Of a DNA stretch of 47,395 nucleotides, positions 9,628 through 20,627 are shown in pieces; position 1 is the stretch's first letter; each line of letters opens with the position of its first letter. The stretch spans positions 39,143-86,537 of the forward strand of contig CDMY01000331.1 of NCBI GenBank assembly GCA_001179505.1, read 5' to 3'. The position numbers and the translations under genes are program-made. A model generated the notes under the pieces. The model searched no databases and was not told the DNA's origin. It saw only the letters and a list, made by a program, of their open reading frames with translations. This DNA comes from Vitrella brassicaformis. Taxonomy: Eukaryota; Sar; Vitrellaceae.

Positions 9628-10589
9628 TCACGGACTCTGGAATGGCACACCAATGACTTGCACTTGATCATTGCGATACACCACATATTCCAGACCATGG
9701 CGGTCGGTCACAACCACGGAATCAAAACCTCGCTGCTTCACCAGCGCCTCACTCAGCTGAGAGTCACTATGGTTGAGCACTCGTCCCAGCCGCAATCCAA
9801 CCCTCACAACCCAGTCCGTCCGCCCTGACTGATGGCCGACCTTATGCTTGGTCATCTCCGGCGAGCATGCGCAATAGAAGCCCGTGCCCGCATAGTTTCG
9901 GTGCCTGGCGAAGCGATCGATGTCCACTCCGTAACGCTCAAGGTTGATAGCGCCCTCTCGAGTAGTGCGATGATAGGCAATGACACCGTATGGGCATTGC
10001 AGGCACCAGTGACTGGAATGGCCGTGTGGATTATTGCGGCAGAAGTGACTGTGCTGGCCGTTCGCATAGCGGCGGAGCTGTCGTTCCAGACGCCTCACGG
10101 CCCCCTCTTCGTCTGCCGCTTGGCCGCTCAACACATTGGCCTCTCTCTGCCGGGCCGCATTAGCAACAACGAGCTGCTGGATCTGCTGGCTGAGAGCATC
10201 GCTGCAGCGGGAGAGAGCTGCGTTGGCCTCCTCATGCCGCCGCCGTGTGACCTCTCGGTCTTCGTGGATAGCAGTCAGGCGTCGGCCCTCAGCGACCGCA
10301 ATAGAATGCTCCTCACGCAACTCCCTTGTGCCGCGTTCTGCTCGCAAGTCTGGCCGCTCAGGTGCTCATTCTGCAGTGTCAGCATGGCCCTCACTGCAGT
10401 GAGGGCGTTCTCACGATGCAGTGCGTCATCAAGGCGGTCCTGGGCCGGCTGTCGCTCGGCCGCGTGTCGGGCGACCTGCTGTCTTGCCTCATCTGCATGG
10501 CGCTGGAGCTGGGCAGTCTTGACGTCAGCCTCCCACTGCCTCACTTTGGCCCTGGTTCGCTCCCTGAAGGCTCTCACGCGAAGATCCAT
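9628..10589 (-). pseudogene. coiled-coil / ART (PARP-like) gene, copy A (frameshift)
   Basis: Read on -, it starts MDLRVRAFRERTRAK as in the intact copy at 19659-20627. The frame breaks near 10325: the + strand reads CTCCCTTG where copy B reads CTCCTCTTG, a 1-nt deletion. The first frame then ends within about 15 codons, and the second frame carries the rest, including the Cys/His cluster and an ART domain with His, Tyr (GFYCA) and Glu (GLEYVVY) all still present. A 6-nt in-frame deletion removes two residues after LGRVL. If translated, a start inside the second frame could give a shorter protein of up to 239 residues, so loss of function is likely but not proven. Confidence 0.75.
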
Positions 10590-10926
10590 CCGTCAAAACG
10601 CGTGTAAGCTGACAAACACACAGGGCATTGCGCTGTCAGACTGTCTGTACATGTTCTCCTTACTGGCAACGAATTACACCGCCGTCGCAATAAAGGACAA
10701 CAGTAGCATGAGAAATCTGGCCAGATCTTCGTTGCCCATCACTCAGCACGTCACTTCACTGGAAGAGCTTCCTACTGCGAGCTCAGCGTGCAGGAGCGCC
10801 TTGAGGCCATGCCTTTCTATTCCCGCGCGTTGCTGTGTGCCCGGCAGTCACCCTCAGCTGTGCCCCTTCCCGTAGCAAGCGCAGACCGACCTTCCCGTAG
10901 CAAGCGCAGATCTCTGCTGAACGACG
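10590..10926. promoter_or_regulatory. divergent intergenic region, ART (-) and MORN (+), copy A
   Basis: Conserved with 20628-20966. It contains the family module (CCTCAGCTGTGCCCCTTCCC at about 10853 and AGATCTCTGCTGAACGACG before the MORN ATG). A 20-bp piece with CTTCCCGTAGCAAGCGCAGA is tandemly repeated in this copy but single in copy B. It probably drives both genes. Confidence 0.55.
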
Positions 10927-11907
10927 ATGAATGGCCACCACGACGCCCTCTCTGACGACTCCCAATCGCTGTCAAGCGCCTTCACCGTGGCCCATGCCGA
11001 CGTCATGCAGCAGCTGCAGAACCTGCAGAGGTCCCAAGAGGCACTCGCCGCACAGCAGAAGAGACAAATGCAGCAGATGGAGGCACGACACCAAGCCGAT
11101 AGGGAGGAGCGGCGGGCTGAGAGGGACGAGTGGCGCCGTGAACGGGCTGCTCTCGAGGGCCGCATCCGGCAGCTGGAAGAGAACAGCATATCGGTGGGGG
11201 ACATGAACTTTGAGGGTGGCGTCTATCGTGGGCTGCTGATGAATGGGCAGCCCCACGGCAGCGGCACTCTGCTCACACCTGATGGCCGCGTCATCTACAC
11301 AGGTGACTGGCGGCACGGCAAACGGCACGGCTATGGTGAGGAGTTCATCAACGGCAAGGTGACCTACAGGGGCGTGTGGGTGAGAGGGGAGAAGAAGGGA
11401 GCTATCGTGGCGACGGGCATGCGGTGGGAGGGCCATTTCTATCATGGTCCCACACTCGATGGCAGACCACACGGCGGGGGGGAGCTGCGGGACCGCCACG
11501 ACAAGATCATCTTCAAGGGTCAGTGGACTAACGGCCGTGGCCACGGCGACGAGTTCGACTCACAGGGCCAGGTGATTTACAAGGGCGAGTGGGCGGACGG
11601 CAAGCGGCACGGCCAGGGGAAGGCATACTATTACTATGATGGTCCTGTGTTGTGGTTTGATGGCGAATGGCGAGAGGGCCTGGCCCACAGCGGCACCCTC
11701 TTCCCTGACGGCAACTGGCATGGACAGAAGAAGTTTGACGGCAGCCCTAAGTATCCCCTCACCGCGTCCATCACGCCCATTCGATGGCAGGCCGGACAGA
11801 GGATTCCCAACACCGACGTGCCTGGATGGGGATCTGGCAAATTACATGAGTGTCTGCGGTATGAGGGACTGTTGGTGTATCTGCCTCATGGCGCATTAGG
11901 GTGGTGA
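10927..11907 (+). CDS. coiled-coil / MORN-repeat protein, copy A
   Basis: An uninterrupted 326-residue frame. Residues 1-25 are the shared leader (MNGHHDALSDDSQSLSSAFT), residues 28-85 a charged coiled coil (QKRQMQQMEARHQADREERR), and about 95-265 hold seven or eight MORN repeats (YTGDWRHGKRHGYGEEF, YKGEWADGKRHGQGKAYY). The C-terminus is the family tail with ITPIRWQAGQRIP and YLPHGALGW. MORN repeats are known to bind acidic phospholipids or to act as scaffolds; the partner here is unknown. Unlike the - strand paralog it has no intron. Start chosen because the leader is conserved with copy B from this ATG. Confidence 0.9.
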   Translation: MNGHHDALSDDSQSLSSAFTVAHADVMQQLQNLQRSQEALAAQQKRQMQQMEARHQADREERRAERDEWRRERAALEGRIRQLEENSISVGDMNFEGGVYRGLLMNGQPHGSGTLLTPDGRVIYTGDWRHGKRHGYGEEFINGKVTYRGVWVRGEKKGAIVATGMRWEGHFYHGPTLDGRPHGGGELRDRHDKIIFKGQWTNGRGHGDEFDSQGQVIYKGEWADGKRHGQGKAYYYYDGPVLWFDGEWREGLAHSGTLFPDGNWHGQKKFDGSPKYPLTASITPIRWQAGQRIPNTDVPGWGSGKLHECLRYEGLLVYLPHGALGW

Positions 11908-12201
11908 TGGTCTCTTGTGGCTGGCTGACTGCCTGGGTGGCCGGTGTGTGTGTGTGATATCAATCTGTGGATCTGACGGGAAGAGGAATGCTGACACAAT
12001 ATTGAGGAATTGAGACCCCTGGTATCTGGGTGCATTTTCTTCGTTGTGCACTGGAAGACATCGGTGTTGATTGAGAGAGGGAAGGAGGGACAGCCGGTTT
12101 TGATGCTTCCTGCTGTCTGTGTGAACACAACGGGGATGCACTGCTGGCCTGCTGGCTGCGCATTATCCATACACACCCACACACATACACAGACGCACAC
12201 A

Positions 12202-12236
<35 letters not shown>

Positions 12237-13771
12237 CGAGATGGAGGGAAGGGCGTGGGCAGTGTCTGCTGGCGCCAGTGTGTATCTGCCTGTCCATCTC
12301 TGCATTGATAAATGTGTGTGCCCATGTCATGTGTGTGCCCATGTCAGCTCTGCCCATGTCAGCTCGTCTGGCTGCTGATGGGTGCATGTGCGCGGCTGTG
12401 GGTTTCTATGCCCGTGACGACTTGCGTGTGTGTGTGTCGGATGTGATGACTTTGCCAATGTCATGTTCGTGTGTAGATGTGTGGCAGTCAACTGCAACTG
12501 AATTGAGACCAAAAAGTGCATCGGCGTTGTCCACATTTCGGCAGACACACATGAAAGCAAAACACACAGCAACGAGCCAACAAATAGACAGCCACAGAGT
12601 GAAATAGATGCCCCATCCGCCAAAGTCCAACTGAGCGAGTCGGAATTAAGCTACGAGGAAAACGAAAAGGCCACAACAGCTTTGTGTTGTCTCTTTGACG
12701 TACAGCCAGATGGCAACGAGCAGCTGAATGCGAACGCGCCGCATCCATCCATCCATCCAGCAACACGTGGGTGTCAGCGGTGGGTCATTTGTGTGTCAGT
12801 TTGTGTGTCGACTGTCGTGTGTGTGTGTCCAGTTCCCTCTGTGGGCATCTCTGTCGCAACACGGCAACCCCAGGGCACCAACACCTGACGTGGGCTGATA
12901 CTCTAAGGCTGCCTGCGGTCGATGGAGATGCCCACAAATGTGAAGGACACCCTCAGGAAGGAAAACAGAAAACAGAAGTCGGCTTCCACCACCCACATAG
13001 ATGACGCAGCCAGGCAGACACTCAACTACGTGAAACAACAACACACACACAGCGGCATGAAAAGGAAGACAGCACACATACATCGAGACGCAACAGCTGT
13101 CTTTGATGTCTGTTTGTACGACTGTGGGGCGTGTCTGTCTGTTGGCCTTCCCCATATCAGCAGGCTGCTGTACGGCGGCAGGTGTGTGAATGCTCACACA
13201 CCGCAGCCATTCAGCAGCAGACCAATAGGAGGCAGGACGACAGACACAGACACACCAATGGGAAAATCACCATACAAAGCTCATGAGCAGGAGAATACAC
13301 TCATGGCAATCATGCTCTCCTCATCCCCCCGCCCCTCTTTCTCGGACACAAAGCTGGAAGCGACATATAGACAGCAAGCATCAGATAGACCCCACATGAA
13401 GAAAGACAGCACCACGGCAGGCAAGCACACGTCGAGCCACGACAGCTCTTCGTGGTTTGTGAGGCTCACACACAGCACTCACCCAGCAGCACACAAAGGA
13501 GGACAGCAGAGAAAGCACACACTTGCACATCCCGGCAGGCGAAAAATCACCACAGCGACACACGACATCATCTCATCCATATCCGCTGCCCACAGCAGCA
13601 GATCGTACAGCAGTCAATAAAGCCACACACGAAGGGGACTCGATCGACACCCATCACACCGTGAAGCGCCACCGCCCGGCATTCACCTTCCCGCGCCACG
13701 AGCAGCTGAGCTACAGGCTGTCCATCGACTCACTGCCCTCACACACCGGGACACCGGCCACCAAGCCCCTC
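11908..13771. other. long intergenic region, no gene supported
   Basis: Lies between the 3' ends of the MORN gene (+) and the LRR-like gene (-). It is full of CA, GA and TG tracts. Open frames such as 12922-13620 (+) and 11886-12305 (-) are compositionally biased, lack splice signals typical of this window and have no recognisable motif. Confidence 0.5.
12169..12240. repeat. (CA)n-(GA)n compound microsatellite
   Basis: A CACACA run passes directly into GAGAGA near 12220. Confidence 0.85.
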
Positions 13772-16700
13772 TCACATGGACGCGCCTCTTTGAAAAACCA
13801 TCGTGTTGTTCCCAGGAACACTCCTGACCATCGCACTGCCCGGAAATCCCAGTCCCCGCAAGAATTCCATGAGCATCTCCCTATTACACGACACGCCGTC
13901 GCCCATTCTCAGGCAGACCATTTTAACTGTGGGAAATCGCGTCAAGACCGAAAAGGCATTTAGAGAAAAGGACGAGACACACGCGGACAGCGACGGTAGT
14001 GCGGGCGGCTGGAGCCGGTTGGCATGACGCACATTGAGAACCACCGTCGCTTTCCTCACCCTGGCTTTCACGACTGCCTCGAGCTCATGTGACTCCTCTT
14101 CTAATGACTGCCAGTGAAAAACTGGGACGGAAAAACCTCTCTGTGACGGTCGTCGACCGGTCATATTCATGGACACGAACACGTCGAGAGGCCCGCCCTC
14201 GACAGCACAGTGCTTCAGCCCCGCCCACACCAGCGGCACAAGCACATTTCGCGAAGTGAACGTAACCCGCACTGTGTGAATGACATGCGAGAGGCGAGGC
14301 AGCTGCCTAATGACCTTGTCTAACCCTCCCCCATACAGCGACACTCCCGCTGGCCCACTCTCGTTGTCCACTTGAAGCGCCGTGGCCGCAGGGAACATCG
14401 ATGGTACGCTCTCGGTGACCCACTCCGGCAGCGGATGGCGGGCGTCGCGCCTCGTCATGCCCTCCGGAAACCTCACAAAGAGGTCAGCCGCTTGCTTGAA
14501 GGAGAGGCCATAGAGCTCGTTCGCGCCAGTCGCATGTTTGTCGAGGAGGTAGGGGGAGAGGCTGACGTACTTCGCGCTCGTCGTCAGGAACTGCAGGGTC
14601 TCTCGAGCTCCGGCGAGGTCCTCTGGCCTGCCGATCAGCGGCAGGTGGATGTTGGAGGGGGCGGGGCACTCGCGGGTTGCTCGCCTGACGAGACGGGGGC
14701 GTCCATTGTCCACCGCTAGCGTGTGGTAGAGCTCCTTAGCGCCCTTCGCCAGCCAGGTGCTTCGGAAGTTATGCAGTGCCTGCGAGAATAAAACCCACAT
14801 TGATCAAGATACATACCGGTGTTGCGTAGCCGTATTGAGGCTTCTCACTTGTATGTGATTGGCTTTGCAGAGTGTCCCCGGAATCACGACCTCCACGCAC
14901 TCCAGACCGCTAAGTGAGAGAGCCTTTACGTATTTGGCCAGAGAGATGGCGCCAGTGAGCGACTTGATGGAGCTGTGGGAAGGCGTTCCCGACAGCGATT
15001 GGACGATTTCGGTGAGCGGCGTGTACACCGGATGTCCATCAGCTGACACCTGGTAAGAAACCGACATGCACCTTCCACCCAAGCACGGCCGAATTATCAC
15101 CTGGCACCCACCTGGTTGAGCAGATGCAGCGACCGCAGGCCGCCAGTCACGCCTTTGAGCATCGTCAGCCCCCCGTGTGCAGGCCACTCGACGCTCAGAT
15201 GGGCCAGGGCGGGCATCTCATACACATTCTTCCCACCGATCTGTCTCTGCATCACGCCCAGCCATTCACGCGTCAGGACCGCCTGACGAGCCGCGGGAAA
15301 CTCACAGTATTGCGGTCGGCGACACCACGGATTGTGCGGTCAGCGATCGTGACGGTGATCTCAGTGACGGCGGGAGCAGCGGCCTCGAGCAGCACAAGGC
15401 CAATAACGCGTATGCCGCTCTTGATCAACACGCGAATGCTGCGGGCGTGGGAAAGCACATCTGGAGAATACACCAAGACACACAGACAAGTGACCGGCAA
15501 CGACTCGACTGCCGTGCTGTGTTGTACTCTCCTTACCTTTCCACTTCTTATGGACGGGCTGGGGGGCGCGCGTGGGACGTTTGGGGCTGTTGATCAGGAC
15601 GATTGTGTGCATCTTGGGGTTGCTGACGATCGACTCGATCGCCGTGCTGACACCCGAGAGACACCGGACGCACTCGACGAAGCCCAGATAACCACCTGCA
15701 GACCAAATCAGACAGACAGACAGACAGACAGACAGGTGAGGCGACTGAGATGGCTTTCCCTTTCGCTCTCTCACCGATGCCGGTGCGATCGCTGTCGCTC
15801 AGCCAGAGCACCTCGGGAATGCCCTCCAAGCAGAAGGCATCCTGCACACACACCGGACAGCCTCCTCAGTAAAGGGATCACTGTGCCGTCCTGTGTCCTC
15901 ACCTGTGTCTCCAGCAGCGCCTGTATCATGCGGAGTTTCGCTGCTGAGCGGGAAGTGACTATGGGGACGGCTTTGGTCATGGTTTCGACGGTGTCCGGGA
16001 GATGGTCGCTGAAGATGCTCTGCCACACACGGAGATTCCGCTCGACAGCCTGATTGACAGACAGGCGGAGAGAGGCAGAGATGAACATGTGTGTGAGAGA
16101 GGGGCCCATCAATGTGCATAAACGAATACCTGTGGCTTGCTTGGCGTGGCGAAGAGATTGAACGCGTGACGCCGCTGCTCGTCCACCAGCTGCAGCTGAC
16201 TCCTGAGCACACTGCTGAGATGGTCAAGCTCCGTCGGGTTCTTGGCGAACTGAACCAAAATGGATACCCACGCAAGACACACACACGCACACTCATGTCA
16301 AACAGCCCATTTCCGTTTGTCATCGTGTGTGTCTAACCACCCTCGGTGGCAGCCTTTTATCCGAGGGTGCGGCCTGGCTGATGGCCTCGATGGTGGGCTG
16401 GGCGTGTTTGTCGACGATGCTCTGCCACACACGCAGATTCTGCTCAACAGCCTGACGGACGGACAGACAGACAGACAGAGACGAATGTGTGCGCATGAGA
16501 GAGAGAGAGGGAGAGAGAGAGAGAGACGAATGTGTGATTGTGAGAGGGGGGCCCCGTGACATGCCTGTGCTTTGTTTGGTGCGACGAGGAGGTTGACAGC
16601 CTCTCGCCTGTGCTCGTCCACCAGCTGCAGCTGACTCCTGAGCACACCGCGGAGACTGTCAAGTCCTCTCAGCTGCCTCGCAAACTGAACCAACACACGG

Positions 16701-17657
16701 ACGGACAGCCAGCCAGAGAGACAGACAGCATCGATTGCATGACATGACCAACGTGTTTGTGTGTGTATTCCTTACCGGTGGCTGCAGCTGCGGCAGCTGT
16801 GCGGGAATGGTCGATGCTGGCTGCGTGCATCCGACTGGCGAATGGCTGTCGGCGACGAGTGGATATGACGGCGTTGGTGCTGTGAATGGCAGTGGCTGTG
16901 GGCCAGTGGGGCCACTTGATTGATGGACCGGACAGGACACACAGAAAGCAAGAATGGACAGCCATGTGCACACCGTCATGTGGATGGCTTACGGTGTGTT
17001 GTGTTGTGCCATGCAGTATGGCGCTATCAGCTTCTCCATCACACGCTGCCGACAACCTTAAGAAGTGAGCGACAAACAAACACAATGAAGGCAGACACAT
17101 CGATTATGGTACACACATTGCCATTGACAGAGAGTCTCCTCCTTACGTGTTAATTTGTAATAGTGTTGTGTGATGAAGTCATCAGCGGCCCTCCCATGTG
17201 TGCCGCACACACGACACACTGTCCGCCTCTCGCCACTGATCACGCACACACACACAGGCGAATTGACTTGCCTTCAGTGACCCCATTCGGCCGTCCACCT
17301 GATGTCGTCGAAGTGGAGCCTCCTGTCGCCGATGAACAGATTCCCTGGCCCTCTCACGACCTCCTCGATGACATCGGTGTGCGGGAAGGCCCACACCGTC
17401 TCACACAGGCCGTCCACCAGCACACAGTCACTGCCCTGGGCGATGGGCGGCGTGAGGGCTTTCCTACTCGACCGAAAGAGCGGCGCACAGTCGTCTTGTC
17501 GGTTGAGGTAGGCCTGGCCGCTGATGTGCAGGGGAAGGGCGGGGAGGGAGGCGGTGACCTGCAGATCTTCATCGTTGTCGGGCAGATCTCCATAAGCAGC
17601 ATCACCGACACGCCGCTTCTTCCTTCTGTGTGTCGTCTCCTCCATCTCATGGGACAT
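13772..17657 (-). CDS. multi-exon hypothetical protein with LRR-like stretches
   Basis: Starts at 17657 with MSHEMEETTHRRKKRRVGDA, a basic nuclear-localisation-like stretch. Clear 3' exons are 15112 upward, 15049-14849 and 14779-13772, with in-phase GT-AG introns (62 and 69 nt). Intermediate exons encode two related segments, VERNLRVWQSIF and VEQNLRVWQSIV, each followed by VLRSQLQLVDE, which suggests an internal duplication. Later exons have leucine-rich stretches (LAHLSVEWPAHGGL, LRSLHLLNQ, YVKALSLSGLECVEVVIPG). The last exon encodes about 335 residues ending near MVFQRGASM. I know no family for it; LRR-like architecture is an inference from the leucine spacing. The start is about 265 bp from the leader of the RRM-ART gene, so the two may share a bidirectional promoter. 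Confidence 0.6.
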
Positions 17658-17922
17658 TTCGGCTGCGACTCTCCGCAAGCTTAGCTCGCAGACGAAAGGA
17701 GAAGAATGAAGAGGAGGACACACACCAGGTACGCCGGGAGATGTGCACAACAAAATGAATAGATCCGGCACGATTACATGCATCATGTGCCGGCTGTGTG
17801 TCTGTGTCTGCAGCACCGCCCGCCGCATTTCTCTGTCCCAGAGCGTCGCTGTCTGCCTGCCGGCCACACACTGCTGTGCCCTTATTGACTGCAGCCATCT
17901 CTGCTGACCGAGCCGCCTGACG
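17658..17922. promoter_or_regulatory. divergent promoter region with shared 5' module (copy 4)
   Basis: Separates the LRR-like gene (-) from RRM-ART copy B (+). GCCACACACTGCTGTGCCC and CATCTCTGCTGACCGAGCC match the modules at 7750-7800 and 10850-10926. Confidence 0.5.
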
Positions 17923-18003
17923 ATGAGTGGCCACGACGACGCCCTCTCTGATGACGCCCAATCGCTATCAAGCGCCTTCACGGTGGCCCATGCCGACATT
18001 TGA
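17923..18003 (+). other. leader reading frame upstream of RRM-ART copy B
   Basis: 26 codons, MSGHDDALSDDAQSLSSAFT to a TGA, ending 29 bp before the RRM-ART start. It is the same leader that begins the MORN proteins, here cut off by a stop where the MORN copies read GACGTCATG. Confidence 0.6.
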
Positions 18004-18032
18004 GACGACCATCCCGTCTTGAGCGTCAGCCC

Positions 18033-19434
18033 ATGAGCACCGTTGACGCATTCGTAAGGCAAGCAGTCCTGCCCCAGTGACAGCGTGGCATCCTCCCTCT
18101 CTGTGTGTGTGTAGGTGCGGCTGCGTGGTTTGCCGAACAACGCGTCGGAGCAGGACATCGTGTCCTTCATGCTGCCACTGCGGTGCCACACCGATGAAGT
18201 CACCATCATACGAGACCGTCACGTAAGCAGCCACGCCCACATGACATCGTATTCCTTCCATCGAGATTGCTGTGTGTCGCTTGTGTGTTCTCACTGGCGT
18301 CTTCAGGGCTATGCTACGGGTGAGGCATTTGTTCGTTTCAACTCCGGTGCAGAGGTGAGGTCAAGAACAGCCGCTGGCAGCGTGCTCACACGTTCGTTTG
18401 TGTGTCTTGTTTTCTGTCCCCAGGCCTTGGGGAGGAACGGCCAGCGTCTCGGCGCTTATTGTATCGAGGTTCTTCCTTGCTGGTGCAGCGACTATGATGC
18501 CTACGTCAGCCGAGTGAACAATCGCGAAAAGAAGAAGGCCCTCCGCTACACAGTGTACCACTCGCTGAAGGCGCTCAAGGACAGGAACACACGAGAGATC
18601 GCGCACCTCGCCCAGCGGTCCGCCATCGAACAGCAGCACTGGGAGCAGATGAGAATGCTCGAACGGGAGGTGGATTTATCTCTCCGCCGTGTGCGGGACC
18701 TGACGGGCAATATCGACGAGCTGCAGCGGCTGCAGACTACTCTGACGAATGAGCTGCAGCAGCTGGAGGGCATCACCGACGCCTTCGTGTGGAAGGTCTC
18801 TATGCAGCATGAGCGCAACCGGCGGCTCCGCGAGGCTATTCAGGCTCTCGAGAACGACACCGCCATGCTGGAGGAGCGACACCGACAGCTCGAGAGGCGC
18901 CATGCGAGCATCACACGTCGAGAGCAAGCAGAGCAAGACCTCAAGCGTGCGCTATTTCAGCGCATCCAAGAGCTGGCAAGATTGAAGCTGGATGCACTCA
19001 AGCGCAAGGAGAGGCTGCAGAGGCGCATCGATGCATTGCCCGATCCAGGAAGCGGCGCGGCAATCCTCTTCCATCAGACTGACCCACAAAGCGCCCAGCG
19101 ACTGAGGGTTGGTGTCGACATGAGGGCATGCAAGCCGATTTCGGATTTCTGGAGTGCAAGCCAGATTAATCGTCCTGGATTCTTCTGTGCATCAACGGAG
19201 GAGATCACGAACGACCCCAGCAAGGCTCAGCATCGTGGGTGGATGTTCAAGTTGGCAGTGCGACTTGGCCGTGTGAGGGAGCTGCAGACACTCAGAGGAT
19301 ACGGCACGCTGGCGAGCAACGACGAGTTCGACAGTGTGGTGATTCAGACGGACTCGGGGCTGGAGTTTGCTGTGACGAAATCAGAGCAGGTGACGATTAT
19401 TAACGACTACCCCTACCCTCAGGGAATCAGATAG
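18033..19434 (+). CDS. RRM / coiled-coil / ADP-ribosyltransferase-like protein
   Basis: Exons 18033-18053, 18115-18222, 18307-18354 and 18424-19434, all phase 0, give 395 residues. Residues 8-75 form an RRM closest in style to hnRNP H/F quasi-RRMs: RNP2 VRLRGL and RNP1 GYATGEAFVRF, with the first intron after MSTVDAF. Residues 90-262 are a coiled coil. Residues 270-390 look like a PARP-type ART fold: His276 (ILFHQTD), Phe313 where PARPs have the second triad Tyr (PGFFCAS), LAVRLGRV, FDSVVI and Glu373 (GLEFAV). With Phe in place of Tyr, NAD+ use is uncertain. Both middle introns happen to be open and a multiple of three, so intron retention would still give a protein. It converges on the related ART gene downstream. 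Confidence 0.85.
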
Positions 19435-19658
19435 AAAGTGGTTGCGAGTCTGTGTGTCCGACTTTATGTGTTGGTGGTCCACGTTTTTGTCTACCTGCCT
19501 GTGCATGTCATAGAGCTGCTGTTTATCCAACGAAATGGCCCGTGTGGATAAACACACGGTGTGTGTGTGGATGGCTACTTCGTGTGCGACTTTGCCATTG
19601 GTTTATGAATGCTTTTGTCCACGCATTTCCTCCCAAACACTACCATTAAATCCCTCAG
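19435..19658. other. 3' intergenic region between convergent ART genes, copy B
   Basis: No gene seen; conserved with 9336-9627 but with a deletion of roughly 70 bp. Confidence 0.6.
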
Positions 19659-20627
19659 TCACGGACTCTGGAATGGCGCACCAATGATCCGTACTTGATC
19701 ATTGCGATACACCACATATTCCAGACCGTGGCGGTCGGTCACAATTACGGAATCGAAACCTCGCTGCTTCACCAGCGCCTCACTCAGCTGAGAGTCACTA
19801 TGGTTGAGCTCAAGCACTCGTCCAAGCCGCAATCCAACCTTCACAACCCAGTCCGTCCGCCCTGACTGATGGCCGACCTTATGCTTGGTCATCTCCGGCG
19901 AGCACGCGCAATAGAGGCCCTTGCCCGCATAGTTTCGGTGCCTGGCGTAGCGATCGATGTCCACTCCGTGACGCTCAAGGCTGATAGCGCCCTCTCGAGT
20001 AGTGCGATGATAGGCAATGACACCGTATGGGCATTGCAGGCACCAGTGACTGGAATGGCCGTGTGGATTATTGCGGCAGAAGTGACTGTGCTGGCCGTTC
20101 GCATAGCGGCGGAGCTGTCGTTCCAGACGCCTCACGACCCCCTCTTCGTCTGCCGCTTGGCCGCTCAACACATTGGCCTCTCTCTGCCGGGCCGCATTAG
20201 CAACAACGAGCTGCTGGATCTGCTGGCTGAGAGCATCGCTGCAGCGGGAGAGAGCTGCGTTGACCTCCTCATGCCGCCGCCGTGTGACCTCTCGGTCTTC
20301 GTGCATAGCAGTCAGGCGTCGGCCCTCAGCGACCGCAATAGAATGCTCCTCACGCAGCTCCTCTTGTGCCGCGTTCTGCTCGCAAGTCTGGCCGCTCAGG
20401 TGCTCATTCTGCAGTGTCAGCATGGCCCTCACTGCAGTGAGGGCGTTCTCACGATGCAGTGCGTCATCAAGGCGGTCCTGGGCCGGCTGTCGCTCGGCGG
20501 CGTGTCGGGCGGCCTGCTGTCTGTCCTCGTCTGCATGGCGCTGGAGCTGCGCAGTGTTGGTTCGCTCCCTAAAGGCTCTCGCTTTGGCCCTGGTTCGCTC
20601 CCTGAAGGCTCTCACGCGAAGATCCAT
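19659..20627 (-). CDS. coiled-coil / PARP-like ADP-ribosyltransferase
   Basis: A single open frame of 322 residues on -. Residues 1-175 are an Arg/Glu/Gln-rich coiled coil. Residues 180-199 hold a dense Cys/His cluster (HSHFCRNNPHGHSSHWCLQC) that could bind zinc. Residues 202-320 match the PARP catalytic fold in order: His207 in YHRTT, Tyr239 in GKGLYCA, then LRLGRVLEL, FDSVIVT and Glu303 in GLEYVVY. This is the H-Y-E triad of active poly- and mono-ADP-ribosyltransferases, so it may transfer ADP-ribose from NAD+ to a target. It has no signal peptide or membrane segment. The ART domain is related to that of the convergent RRM gene, which has Phe instead of Tyr. Confidence 0.85.
   Translation of the reverse strand: MDLRVRAFRERTRAKARAFRERTNTAQLQRHADEDRQQAARHAAERQPAQDRLDDALHRENALTAVRAMLTLQNEHLSGQTCEQNAAQEELREEHSIAVAEGRRLTAMHEDREVTRRRHEEVNAALSRCSDALSQQIQQLVVANAARQREANVLSGQAADEEGVVRRLERQLRRYANGQHSHFCRNNPHGHSSHWCLQCPYGVIAYHRTTREGAISLERHGVDIDRYARHRNYAGKGLYCACSPEMTKHKVGHQSGRTDWVVKVGLRLGRVLELNHSDSQLSEALVKQRGFDSVIVTDRHGLEYVVYRNDQVRIIGAPFQSP

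Larger units (their letters stand above)
7741..11060 (+). repeat. segmental duplication, copy A
   Basis: About 3.3 kb that matches 17860-21085 along its whole length: shared 5' module, RRM-ART gene, convergent coiled-coil/ART gene and the start of a MORN gene. Similarity fades inside the MORN coding region. Copy A carries inactivating changes in both ART genes. Confidence 0.9.

Noticed and set aside
9832-10875. 347-codon + strand frame
   Set aside because: Antisense to the coiled-coil/ART gene; the same shadow appears at 19869-20645.
12922-13620. 232-codon + strand frame
   Set aside because: Biased composition, no splice or promoter support, no paralog in the window.
18355-18423. Single-exon reading of RRM-ART copy B through its introns
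   Set aside because: Copy A has an 83-nt first intron that shifts the frame, and the intervening text lacks RRM features; splice sites are good in both copies.
19659-20627. ART domain as a bacterial toxin acquired by transfer
   Set aside because: No secretion signal or toxin neighbours; composition and promoter match the surrounding genes, and the residues fit the eukaryotic PARP pattern better.
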